In this document: piece by piece, positions 1 to 6,562 of the stretch
Numbering within the stretch: the first letter of the stretch is position 1
Layout: each line of letters begins with the position of its first letter
Notes under the pieces: generated by a model
The model's input: only the letters and a program-made list of their open reading frames with translations
The model's database searches: none
What the model was told of the DNA's origin: nothing
Program-made: the position numbers and the translations under genes
NCBI GenBank assembly: GCA_050299335.1
Contig: JBNKVT010000020.1
Location: 1 to 13,788 of the forward strand
From: JBNKVT01 sp050299335
Lineage (GTDB): Bacteria; Pseudomonadota; Alphaproteobacteria; Rhodobacterales; Rhodobacteraceae
Direction of reading: 5' to 3'
DNA: 13,788 bases

Positions 1-836
1 TCTTCTTCCTTCTCGATCCCCTCGCCCACGGCCAGACGCGCGAAGTCGAGGATCTCGACGCCGGCTTCCTTGGCCGCCTGGGCCACGGTCTTCGACGGGT
101 CCATGACGAATTTCTGTTCCAGAAGAGTGACTTCGGCGAAGTAGCTCTTGATGGCCGAGGCGACGATCTTCTCGGCGACTGCCTCGGGCTTGCCCGACTC
201 GATGGCCTTCTCGCGGGCGACCTTGCGCTCGCGCTCGACCACCTCGGCCGGCACGCCGTCTTCGTTCAGCGCGATCGGGTTCGACGCGGCGATGTGCATG
301 GCGATCTGCTTGCCGATGCCGTTGTCAGACCCCTTCATGCCCACCAGCACACCGATCTTGCCCATGTCGGGCGCGGCGGCGTTGTGCACGTAAGAGGCAA
401 CGCTTTCGGCCTCGATCCGCGCCATCCGACGCACCGACATGTTCTCGCCGATAGTGGCAATCTTGTCGGTGACGATCTCCGACACCTTCTTGCCGTCGAT
501 CGTGGCCTCCAGCAGCTCCTCAACCGTCTTGCAGCCCAGAGCCGCCTTGGTGATCGCAGCCACCATTTCCTGGAACTCGGCGTTCTTGGCGACGAAATCG
601 GTCTCCGAGTTGACCTCGACGGCCACACCGACACCACCCTCGACAGCCACGCCGACGAGACCTTCAGCCGCCGTCCGGCCCGACTTCTTCGCAGCGGTCG
701 CCAGACCCTTGGTCCTGAGCCAGTCAATGGCGGCTTCCATGTCGCCGTCGGTTTCGGTCAGCGCCTTCTTGGCGTCCATCATGCCCGCGCCCGATACGTC
801 GCGCAGTTCCTTCACCATGCTTGCGGTGATCGACAT
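1..836 (-). CDS. tsf: Elongation factor Ts, C-terminus cut by window edge
   Basis: EF-Ts is the cytoplasmic guanine-nucleotide exchange factor that recycles EF-Tu. Translating the minus strand from the ATG at 836-834 gives an open frame of 278 codons that leaves the window without a stop. The N-terminal UBA-like segment (VKELRDVSGAGMMDAKKAL, about residues 8-26) and the exchange motif ETDFVAKN (about 78-85) are both present and typical. Family members are usually a little under or over 300 residues, so only a short C-terminal piece is missing. The start is supported by AAGGAG at 844-849, seven bases upstream. It lies 103 bases downstream of rpsB on the same strand, the standard rpsB-tsf order. 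Identity is very secure; the true 3' end is not visible. Confidence 0.97.
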   Translation of the reverse strand, partial: MSITASMVKELRDVSGAGMMDAKKALTETDGDMEAAIDWLRTKGLATAAKKSGRTAAEGLVGVAVEGGVGVAVEVNSETDFVAKNAEFQEMVAAITKAALGCKTVEELLEATIDGKKVSEIVTDKIATIGENMSVRRMARIEAESVASYVHNAAAPDMGKIGVLVGMKGSDNGIGKQIAMHIAASNPIALNEDGVPAEVVERERKVAREKAIESGKPEAVAEKIVASAIKSYFAEVTLLEQKFVMDPSKTVAQAAKEAGVEILDFARLAVGEGIEKEE

Positions 837-939
837 ACGTCTTCTCCTTCAAATACCTCGAAACGCCCCTTGCCGGGGGCCATCAGCGCCGCAGCAGCGA
901 TCTAACCCGCCGCTGCGACAGAATTGTAACGAGACCGGC
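837..939 (-). promoter_or_regulatory. rpsB-tsf intercistronic region with two short hairpins
   Basis: The spacer between the rpsB stop and the tsf start holds two inverted repeats. One has arms 894-899 and 911-916 (GCAGCG/CGCTGC, loop 11). The other has arms 865-869 and 876-880 (GCCCC/GGGGC, loop 6). Neither is followed by a T-run on the minus strand, so they look like partial attenuation or RNA-processing structures rather than a full terminator. The function is inferred only from position. Confidence 0.35.
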
Positions 940-1806
940 TTAGCTCGCCGCTTCCTCGGACTTGGCCTCTTCCGCAGGGGCCTCTTCAGCCGGAGCTTCC
1001 CCGGCAGCAGCTTCCTCAGCCGGAGCCTCCGCTGCCGCCTCCGCCGAAGCTTCCTCGGCCACGGCCTCTTCCTCGGGCGCTTCTTCCATCGCCCCGATAT
1101 CGATCCCGGCAGCGCCCATCTGCGAAGCCATGCCGTCCAGGGCCGCCCGCGCAATCAGGTCGCAATAGAGCGCAATGGCCCGTGCCGCGTCATCGTTGCC
1201 TGGGATCGGGAAGTCGATGCCGTCGGGCTTGCAGTTGGTGTCGAGCACGGCGATCACCGGGATGCCCAGCTTCTTGGCCTCGGCGACGGCCAGCGCTTCC
1301 TTGTTGGTGTCGACCACGAAGATCAGGTCCGGGGTCCCGCCCATCTCGCGGATACCGCCCAGGGATGCCTGCAGCTTGGCCTGCTCGCGCTCCATGTTGA
1401 GGCGCTCTTTCTTGGTCAGGCCTTCGGCGCCCTGCTCCATCTGCTCGTCGATGGATTTCAGCCGCGCGATCGAGGCCGAGACCGTCTTCCAGTTGGTCAA
1501 CGTGCCGCCCAGCCAGCGGTGGTTCATGTAATACTGCGCCGAGCGCTCGGCGGCCTCGGCAATCGCCTTCTGCGCCTGGCGCTTGGTGCCGACGAAGAGG
1601 ATACGGCCACCCTTGGACACGGTCTGCTGCACAGCCTGCAAAGCGGCATCGAGCAGCGGCACGGTCTGGGTCAGGTCGAGAATGTGGATGCCATTGCGGT
1701 CGCCATAGATATACTGGCCCATGCGGGGATTCCAGCGATGAGTCTGGTGACCGAAGTGAACGCCGGCTTCCAACAGCTGGCGCAGAGTGAACTCGGGAAG
1801 AGCCAT
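940..1806 (-). CDS. rpsB: 30S ribosomal protein S2
   Basis: S2 is a structural protein of the small ribosomal subunit. The 288-residue product has the family start MALPEFTLRQLLEAGVHFGH, the segment HRWNPRMGQYIYGDRNGIHI (residues 23-42), HRWLGGTLTNW (96-106) and the DTNKEALAVAEAKKLGIPVI stretch (166-185). The core ends near residue 235. A low-complexity tail of about 50 residues rich in Ala and Glu, with repeated PAEEA units, follows. I chose the ATG at 1806-1804 because it gives the conserved N-terminus and has AAGGA (1815-1819) eight bases upstream. The frame stays open 50 codons further upstream, but that stretch is arginine-rich and unlike S2. It is probably co-transcribed with tsf. Confidence 0.98.
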   Translation of the reverse strand: MALPEFTLRQLLEAGVHFGHQTHRWNPRMGQYIYGDRNGIHILDLTQTVPLLDAALQAVQQTVSKGGRILFVGTKRQAQKAIAEAAERSAQYYMNHRWLGGTLTNWKTVSASIARLKSIDEQMEQGAEGLTKKERLNMEREQAKLQASLGGIREMGGTPDLIFVVDTNKEALAVAEAKKLGIPVIAVLDTNCKPDGIDFPIPGNDDAARAIALYCDLIARAALDGMASQMGAAGIDIGAMEEAPEEEAVAEEASAEAAAEAPAEEAAAGEAPAEEAPAEEAKSEEAAS

Positions 1807-1927
1807 TCGTACTTTCCTTTTCCGGTTTCGCCTCAGCGGGGAGAAGAAGCGTTTGCTCCAACCGGTGGACCGTCCGGGGGATGTCTCCCCCCGGGGGCCG
1901 CGACCCCGCCTGTGGATTGATCGGGCG
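1807..1927 (-). promoter_or_regulatory. Structured 5' leader of rpsB
   Basis: About 120 bases lie between the tentative promoter and the rpsB start. They can form a GC-rich hairpin (CCGGGGG at 1874-1880 with CCCCCGG at 1888-1894) and several alternative pairings through the self-complementary C6G5 run at 1887-1897. In E. coli the rpsB-tsf leader is a target for autoregulation by S2. A similar role here is an inference from position and foldability; I do not recognise a specific leader family. Confidence 0.35.
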
Positions 1928-1956
1928 CGTTTAGGCGTATTTGCGCGGTGACGCAA
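1928..1956 (-). promoter_or_regulatory. Tentative sigma-70-type promoter for rpsB
   Basis: On the minus strand TTGCGT (1951-1956) is followed after 17 bases by TAAACG (1928-1933); CTAAAC one base earlier is an alternative with a 16-base gap. Both hexamers are imperfect. The location just upstream of the leader is suitable. No experimental support is visible. Confidence 0.3.
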
Positions 1957-2050
1957 CCCCTAATTGGCTCGCTTGCAACCGTGGTGGCGGTTCAGGACTC
2001 CTACGAGGACCGTTCCGCCCGTGCATCTCTCAGGGACTCAAATGATCGCG

Positions 2051-2073
2051 AAAAAAATTTTGCATGCGTGCAA
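2051..2073 (-). terminator. Possible weak intrinsic terminator after the response regulator
   Basis: Read on the minus strand, a 5-bp stem TTGCA/TGCAA (arms 2069-2073 and 2060-2064, loop of four) is followed by AA and seven T residues (2057-2051). The stem is short and poor in GC, so termination efficiency is doubtful. It lies downstream of the two larger palindromes and upstream of the rpsB promoter, where read-through from the two-component operon would need to stop. Confidence 0.3.
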
Positions 2074-2100
2074 CTGCGCTTTGACGCAATCCGGAGCGAA

Positions 2101-2146
2101 CCGCATTTTTTCAAAAAATGCGGCCGAAATTTTTGAAAAATTTCGG
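2101..2146. repeat. Two abutting perfect 23-base palindromes
   Basis: The first unit is 2101-2123 (arm CCGCATTTTTT, centre C, perfect complementary arm). The second is 2124-2146 (arm CCGAAATTTTT, centre G, perfect complementary arm). They touch with no spacer. The units agree at 18 of 23 positions, and the differences are symmetric (arm positions 4 and 6 with their partners, plus the centre), so the palindrome is kept in both. They begin 17 bases past the response-regulator stop. A bidirectional terminator, an mRNA 3'-end stabiliser or a protein-binding site are all possible. There is no separate T-run directly after either hairpin on the minus strand. Confidence 0.8.
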
Positions 2147-2163
2147 TTGCCCGGAAGGTGCGG

Positions 2164-2826
2164 TCAGGTTCGGGTGAGACCGGTGAGGACGAACCCGCGC
2201 GTTCGGATGGTTTTCAGCTCGACACCAGGAAAGTCCGCAAGTTTGCGGCGGAGATAGCCGATATAGACGTCAACGAGGTTCTCGGAGGCTGAACCGTCGG
2301 CGGGCCAGAAACGGTCGTAGATGTCCCAGCGGGAAACCGGGCGGCCCGCGCCCTCACAGAGCATGGCAAGGATGGCCGCCTCACGGTCTGTCAGAGACAC
2401 GCTGTGGGTTCGGCCCGTCACCTGGCGCAATTCCGGGTCGAAAGTCACCGATTTGGACGCCGCCCGGTTGAGCTGGACCCGCAGGCGGGCGACAAGTTCG
2501 TCGATGGCGAAGGGCTTGACGACATAGTCGTCGGCCCCAGCCGCCAGTCCTGCGCTGCGGTCCTCGACCGAGGCCAGCGCGCTCAGCATCAGGATCGGTG
2601 CGGTGACGCCTGATTTGCGAGCGGCGCGGACGAGATTGAGGCCGCTGTCGTCGCCCAGCATGACATCGACAATGGCCGCCTCCCGACCGACGGAAAGGAG
2701 GGCCTTCAGGCCACCGGCGACGGTCGCCTCGATCCTGGTTTCAAACCCGTCGCGGCTCAGACCGCGGGCCAGGGCAGAGGCGATGTCGCTGTCGTCTTCG
2801 ATGATGAGGATCCGGGGAGCGGTCAT
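2164..2826 (-). CDS. OmpR-family response regulator
   Basis: This is a 220-residue cytoplasmic DNA-binding response regulator. The receiver domain (about 1-115) has the acidic pair D11/D12, phospho-acceptor D54 (AIVDVML), S82 and K104 in VKPF, so all signalling residues are present. The C-terminal part (about 125-217) is a winged-helix domain of OmpR type, with SLTDREAAILAMLCEGAG and the recognition-helix region SENLVDVYIGYLRRKL. It follows the histidine kinase by 9 bases on the same strand, so the pair is almost certainly co-transcribed and cognate. The ribosome-binding site before the ATG at 2826-2824 is weak, suggesting translational coupling to the kinase. Target genes are unknown; the divergent TRAP operon is the nearest candidate. 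Confidence 0.93.
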   Translation of the reverse strand: MTAPRILIIEDDSDIASALARGLSRDGFETRIEATVAGGLKALLSVGREAAIVDVMLGDDSGLNLVRAARKSGVTAPILMLSALASVEDRSAGLAAGADDYVVKPFAIDELVARLRVQLNRAASKSVTFDPELRQVTGRTHSVSLTDREAAILAMLCEGAGRPVSRWDIYDRFWPADGSASENLVDVYIGYLRRKLADFPGVELKTIRTRGFVLTGLTRT

Positions 2827-2835
2827 GGAGCCGTT

Positions 2836-4407
2836 CTAGTTCCCGAATGCCGGAAACCAAAGCGTGACCTTTGTCCCGGGGGGCTGACACCCGGTGCTGG
2901 CAGGGCTGGCTAGCGCGATATGACCGCCCTGTTTTTCCATCACCCATCTCGCCAGCGCCAACCCGATCCCGAACCCCGCCTGCCGGCGTGGCCCCGCGCC
3001 CCGTTCGAAACGGGTGAAGAGCCGGTCGGGGGCCTCGGCACCGATCCCGGGGCCGTTATCGGCGATCCGGACGCAGCCCCATTCCCCCTCGCGGCGCAGC
3101 GAGACCGACAGGACCTTGCCCGTTCCCGCATGTTTGATGGCATTCTCGATCAGGCTGGCGATGATCTGCCGGCTCCAACTGGCATCGGCCTCGACCTCCA
3201 GTGGCTCGAGATCGGTAACGGTCTCCATCCCCGCCCGCTTGCGCAGCCGTTCCGTGTCGTCGAGGGCCAGCATGGCCAGATCGGCGAGATCGACCCGTCC
3301 CGTCTCCAGCGCGATCTCGCCGCTTTCGGACCGGGCGATCCTGAGAAGGTCGTCGATACGCCGGTTGAGGGCAGCGGCGCGTTTGCGGATGACTGCCAGC
3401 GCCTCTCCTGCCCCTTCGCCACCGCCTTCGGCCAGTTCGGTCTCGGCCAGGATCACGGTCAGGGGCGTGCGCAACTCGTGGCTGACATCGGCAAAGAACC
3501 GGCGGCGATTCTCATCGGCCTCGGCGAGACTTGCATTGGCCGCGCTCAGGGCCTCGGTGCGCTCGGCGACGATGCGGTTGAGATCAGCCCGGTCCGCCTC
3601 CACCGCCCGTTTGCGGCGGCGGAGGCGGGCAGACATCTGGTTGGTGCGCGCAAAGAGCAGGCCAATCTCGTCATGGCGCGCCGTCGGCAGGTGCTGGGAG
3701 AAATCCTCGCGCCCGATCTTGCCGGTGGTCCGGCCGAGATGCAACAAACGGCGGATCAATGGGCGGATCTGGAAGGTGACGAACCAGAAAAGCAGAAGGG
3801 GGGCCGTGATGGCCAGGGAGATGCCGAGACGGGTCAGCAACTGGCGGAGGCGCGCGATCCCGTCGAGCGCGTCCTGATGGATGCGTCGCTCCTCCTCGAT
3901 GGCGTCATTGAGAAGCGGGGCGAACTGGGTCGAAAACGCGTCGAGCGCCGTGCGGACCGAGGAAGGGTCGGCGGAGATGCGCGGATCGGCGAGCCGGGCC
4001 AGCAGGTTCTCGAACTGCGCCCGCATCCGCGCCAGGCCTAGGCTGCGGGTCGCGCGCATCGATTGTTCGTCGAGCCCGGCTGTACTGGCGGCGTGAACAT
4101 CAGCCTCAAGGGCGCGGGCGATGCGGTCAAAGGCGCTCTGGATTGCTTGAACCTGTCCTTCGAGCCAGGCCTGGCGCTGCGCGAGCCCGGTACCCGAAAC
4201 GGTGCTTTCATAGGCTAGCACGCCAAAGGTCGACAGGGCCGAGGCCAGAGCAGATAACTCCTGCATCCGGTTTTGGGCCGCCAGAGAGACCTCGATCCGC
4301 CGGGCGGTTTCCCGCGCCGACCAGATCATCAGCCCCGAGGCGATCAGGGCCAGAAGCGTGATGGCCCCCGCGCCGAACCCGATCCTTGCCTTGAGCGAAA
4401 TCCGCAT
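2836..4407 (-). CDS. Membrane sensor histidine kinase
   Basis: The product has 523 residues. Transmembrane helix 1 is about residues 10-30, followed by a mostly helical periplasmic region of about 165 residues with no recognised ligand-binding motif, then helix 2 at about 194-213. A HAMP domain (about 214-266) leads into a coiled segment (267-300). The H-box RRFFADVSHELRTPLTVI places the phosphorylated histidine at H310. The ATPase domain shows the N-box ENAIKHAG (421-428), G1 box DNGPGIG (450-456) and G2 box GFGIGLALARW (478-488). The enzyme should be active. The start ATG at 4407-4405 has a strong AGGGGA just upstream. The gene is first in the operon, ahead of its regulator, and faces away from the TRAP operon. 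The signal sensed is unknown. Confidence 0.93.
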   Translation of the reverse strand: MRISLKARIGFGAGAITLLALIASGLMIWSARETARRIEVSLAAQNRMQELSALASALSTFGVLAYESTVSGTGLAQRQAWLEGQVQAIQSAFDRIARALEADVHAASTAGLDEQSMRATRSLGLARMRAQFENLLARLADPRISADPSSVRTALDAFSTQFAPLLNDAIEEERRIHQDALDGIARLRQLLTRLGISLAITAPLLLFWFVTFQIRPLIRRLLHLGRTTGKIGREDFSQHLPTARHDEIGLLFARTNQMSARLRRRKRAVEADRADLNRIVAERTEALSAANASLAEADENRRRFFADVSHELRTPLTVILAETELAEGGGEGAGEALAVIRKRAAALNRRIDDLLRIARSESGEIALETGRVDLADLAMLALDDTERLRKRAGMETVTDLEPLEVEADASWSRQIIASLIENAIKHAGTGKVLSVSLRREGEWGCVRIADNGPGIGAEAPDRLFTRFERGAGPRRQAGFGIGLALARWVMEKQGGHIALASPASTGCQPPGTKVTLWFPAFGN

Positions 4408-4658
4408 TTCTCCCCTCTTCGCGCCGGCGGGGGCCGGCCCTGGCCGGCATGGTTAGCTCAGTTCGGGTCCCGGTTCACGGACTTTCGCATTACCGAGCAC
4501 GGCCTAGTGGACGCCCATTGCGGCGCGCCGCCGACGCCTTGTTCACCCCGAAAAACAGACACGTTTCGATTGAGTCCTTCTCAAAAAAAGGCCTGAAACC
4601 CGAGGATTCCGGGCTATTTTCCCAAGGTCAGGCAAAAAATCCTAGACTAACGCATCCC

Positions 4659-4687
4659 TTGTCTCAAAGCTGACAGGAGGGAATAGT
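4659..4687 (+). promoter_or_regulatory. Candidate sigma-70-type promoter of the TRAP operon
   Basis: TTGTCT (4659-4664) and AATAGT (4682-4687) are separated by exactly 17 bases. Each matches the sigma-70 consensus at four of six positions. Transcription would start about 45-50 bases before the dctP ATG. The call rests on spacing and position only. Confidence 0.35.
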
Positions 4688-4696
4688 AAGTGTCAC

Positions 4697-4713
4697 GTTT
4701 CATTTTACGAAAC
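4697..4713. promoter_or_regulatory. Candidate operator, inverted repeat GTTTC-N7-GAAAC
   Basis: The half sites GTTTC (4697-4701) and GAAAC (4709-4713) are perfectly complementary and separated by seven bases. They sit just downstream of the candidate -10 box, where a repressor could block the start of transcription. The first half site is part of the CACGTTTC sequence that also occurs at 4560-4567. No specific regulator family is recognised. Confidence 0.25.
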
Positions 4714-4742
4714 CTTGAAAACAGGGCTCTGGGAGGAATCTT

Positions 4743-5876
4743 ATGTCAAAGACAGAAAAACCGGCGGTCAGCCGCCGTTCGTTCCTGCGCAAGGGCGCAC
4801 TGGCGGGCGGTGTGGCCGCTTCGGGGCTCGCAGCCCCTGCCGTGCTGGCGCAGGCACCGATCGTGATCAAGATGCAGACCTCCTGGGGCGCATCCAATAT
4901 CTGGGACGAGTTCGCCAAGGACTACGCCACCCGCTGCGAGGAAATGTCCGGCGGACGGCTGAAATTCGACGTGCTGCCCGCAGGCGCCGTCGTCGCCGCC
5001 TTCCAGGTGATGGACGCCTGTAACGACGGTGTTCTCGATGCCGCCCATACCGTGCCCGTCTACTGGTACGGCAAGTCCAAGGCCGCATCGCTGTTCGGCA
5101 CCGGCCCTGTCTTCGGCGGTTCCGCCACGACCATGCTCAGCTGGTTCTACGAAGGCGGCGGGGCGGAGTTCTACCGCGAGCTGACCCAGGATATCCTCGG
5201 GCTCAACGTCTACGGCTATCTCGGCTTCCCGATGTTCGCCCAGCCCTTCGGCTGGTTCAAGGGCGAGGTGAATACCGCTGCCGATCTGGAAGGCTTCAAG
5301 TACCGGACCGTGGGTCTGGCCGCCGACCTTCTGCAGTCGATGGGCATGTCCGTCGCCCAGCTTCCCGGCGGCGAGATCGTCCCGGCGATGGAGCGCGGCG
5401 TTATCGACGCATTCGAGTTCAACAACCCGTCCTCGGACAAGGATTTCGGCGCCCAGGACGTGGCAAAGAACTACTACCTGTCGTCCTACCACCAGGCTTC
5501 GGAAAGCTTCGAGTTCCTGTTCAACAAGGACTTCATGGACGATCTCGATCCGGACCTTCAGGCGATCCTGAAATACGGCGTCGAGGCCGCCTCGACCGCG
5601 AACACCGCCAAGGCGATGCGTCGCTATTCGGCCGACCTGACCTGGCTTCAGGAAGAGGCGGGTGTCACCGTGCACCGGACCTCGGCGGACATCCTCGATG
5701 CCCAGCTCAGGGCCTGGGATGCGCTGATCGTCGATCTGGAGGCCGACGAGTACATGAAGCGCGTCATGGACAGCCAGCGCGCCTGGGTCGAAGAGGTCAC
5801 CTTCTACGAGCTGATGAACGCACCGGACTATGCGCTCGCCTATGAGCATTATTTCCCGGGCAAACTGAAGCTCTGA
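4743..5876 (+). CDS. dctP: TRAP transporter solute-binding protein, TakP/FcbT1-like (DctP)
   Basis: This is the periplasmic receptor of a tripartite ATP-independent transporter (377 residues). It begins with a twin-arginine signal, SRRSFLRKG (residues 10-18), a hydrophobic stretch and a VLA-QA cleavage site after about residue 36. The mature protein has the DctP fold, with R188 in FKYRTVG at the place of the conserved carboxylate-binding arginine. From memory of the Rhodobacter TakP keto-acid receptor, Q167 (AQPFGWF) and E225 match the cation and ligand site. A tryptophan and a glutamate there appear to be F226 and Q251 here. The GGGAGGA before the ATG supports the start. It is the first gene of the transporter-amidase operon. 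The substrate is probably an organic anion, not more closely defined. Confidence 0.93.
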   Translation: MSKTEKPAVSRRSFLRKGALAGGVAASGLAAPAVLAQAPIVIKMQTSWGASNIWDEFAKDYATRCEEMSGGRLKFDVLPAGAVVAAFQVMDACNDGVLDAAHTVPVYWYGKSKAASLFGTGPVFGGSATTMLSWFYEGGGAEFYRELTQDILGLNVYGYLGFPMFAQPFGWFKGEVNTAADLEGFKYRTVGLAADLLQSMGMSVAQLPGGEIVPAMERGVIDAFEFNNPSSDKDFGAQDVAKNYYLSSYHQASESFEFLFNKDFMDDLDPDLQAILKYGVEAASTANTAKAMRRYSADLTWLQEEAGVTVHRTSADILDAQLRAWDALIVDLEADEYMKRVMDSQRAWVEEVTFYELMNAPDYALAYEHYFPGKLKL

Positions 5877-5905
5877 CCAAACACGTGAATTGGTGTTAAG
5901 ACCGG

Positions 5906-5930
5906 ACCCGGCAAGGCCACCTTGCCGGGT
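5906..5930 (+). promoter_or_regulatory. Perfect 11-bp hairpin between dctP and dctQ
   Basis: ACCCGGCAAGG (5906-5916), loop CCA and CCTTGCCGGGT (5920-5930) form a perfect stem 29 bases after the dctP stop. Only three T residues end the downstream arm and its flank, so full termination is unlikely. Such structures after binding-protein genes commonly protect the upstream mRNA segment or partly reduce read-through, giving more receptor than membrane subunits. That role is inferred from placement. Confidence 0.7.
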
Positions 5931-5959
5931 TTCGACAACCTGAGGGGCGTGTTCCACCC

Positions 5960-6562
5960 ATGCTTGCATATATCAACTTCGCCGACAATCTGTCGGCATG
6001 GTTCGGCAAGGCCTTCGCCTGGCTGATCATCCTGATGGCCTTCGGCGTCGGCTATGAAGTCTTCGTCCGCTACGTCCTGAACGCCCCGACCCCCTGGGCG
6101 CTGGATGTGTCTTTCATCATGTATGGCTCGCTGTTCATGATGGGCGGCGCCTACACCCTGTCGCGCGGCGGCCATGTGCGCGGCGACTTCCTCTACCGGC
6201 TCTGGCAGCCCCGGACGCAGGCCAAGGTGGACCTTGTCCTTTATATATTCTTCTTCTTCCCCGGCGTCCTGGCCCTGGTGTTCTCGGGCTGGAAATACGC
6301 CTCCCGCTCGTTCTCCTTCGACCGGCCGATGCAATACTGGGAGGTCTCGGTGAACTCCCCCGCCGGCATCCCGATCTTCCAGTTCAAGCTGATCATCGTG
6401 CTTGCCGGCCTGCTGCTGCTGTTCCAGGGCGTCGCCCAGGTCTTTCGCTGCATCCTGTGCATCCGCGAGGGCTATTGGCGAAAGCCCGAGGAAGACGTGA
6501 TCGAGACCGAAGACGCCCTGATCGCCCAGGCCAACAAGGCTGAAGAGGGACATAACCCATGA
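5960..6562 (+). CDS. dctQ: TRAP transporter small membrane subunit (DctQ)
   Basis: This is the small inner-membrane subunit that pairs with DctM. The 200-residue product has four predicted transmembrane helices at about 17-37, 50-67, 90-112 and 142-163. It carries the DctQ-type cytoplasmic loop motif GGHVRGDFLYRLW (70-82) and PTPWALDVSFIMYGSLFMMG (43-62). The acidic C-terminus is cytoplasmic. GAGGGG lies 12 bases before the ATG at 5960. The stop overlaps the dctM start in ATGA (6559-6562), indicating translational coupling. Similarity is to the mannitol/chloroaromatic (FcbT2-like) class, as I recall it; that class name does not fix the substrate. Confidence 0.92.
   Translation: MLAYINFADNLSAWFGKAFAWLIILMAFGVGYEVFVRYVLNAPTPWALDVSFIMYGSLFMMGGAYTLSRGGHVRGDFLYRLWQPRTQAKVDLVLYIFFFFPGVLALVFSGWKYASRSFSFDRPMQYWEVSVNSPAGIPIFQFKLIIVLAGLLLLFQGVAQVFRCILCIREGYWRKPEEDVIETEDALIAQANKAEEGHNP

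Larger units (their letters stand above)
4408..4742. promoter_or_regulatory. Divergent control region between the kinase and dctP
   Basis: No gene is apparent in these 335 bases. The kinase-proximal end is very GC-rich and includes an inverted repeat (4433-4439 with 4442-4448, GCCGGCC/GGCCGGC), which would lie in the kinase leader. The dctP-proximal half is AT-richer and holds the candidate promoter and operator listed separately. CACGTTTC occurs twice in direct orientation, at 4560-4567 and 4694-4701. A short GC hairpin (CCCG/CGGG around 4600-4614) is followed by CTATTTT and might be a weak attenuator. A binding site for the adjacent response regulator would be expected here but cannot be identified by eye. 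Confidence 0.5.

Noticed and set aside
439..1920. Long plus-strand open frame of 493 codons opposite tsf and rpsB
   Set aside because: It runs antisense through two certain ribosomal and translation genes, and its product is Arg/Gly/His-rich without any family motif. It is a GC-rich shadow frame.
1807..1956. Fifty-codon N-terminal extension of S2
   Set aside because: The extension is arginine-rich and unlike S2; the internal ATG at 1806 has a good ribosome-binding site and the conserved family start.
2020..2045. CTCTCAGGGACTCA resembling part of a glycine riboswitch
   Set aside because: The rest of the aptamer core is missing and no glycine-related gene is nearby.
4454..4484. tRNA-like words TAGCTCAG and GTTCGGGTCCCG
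   Set aside because: The D-arm-like and T-arm-like words are adjacent with no anticodon arm and no acceptor stem, so no tRNA fold is possible.
4746..5969. Minus-strand open frame of 407 codons opposite dctP
   Set aside because: Antisense to a convincing binding protein, with no recognisable domain.
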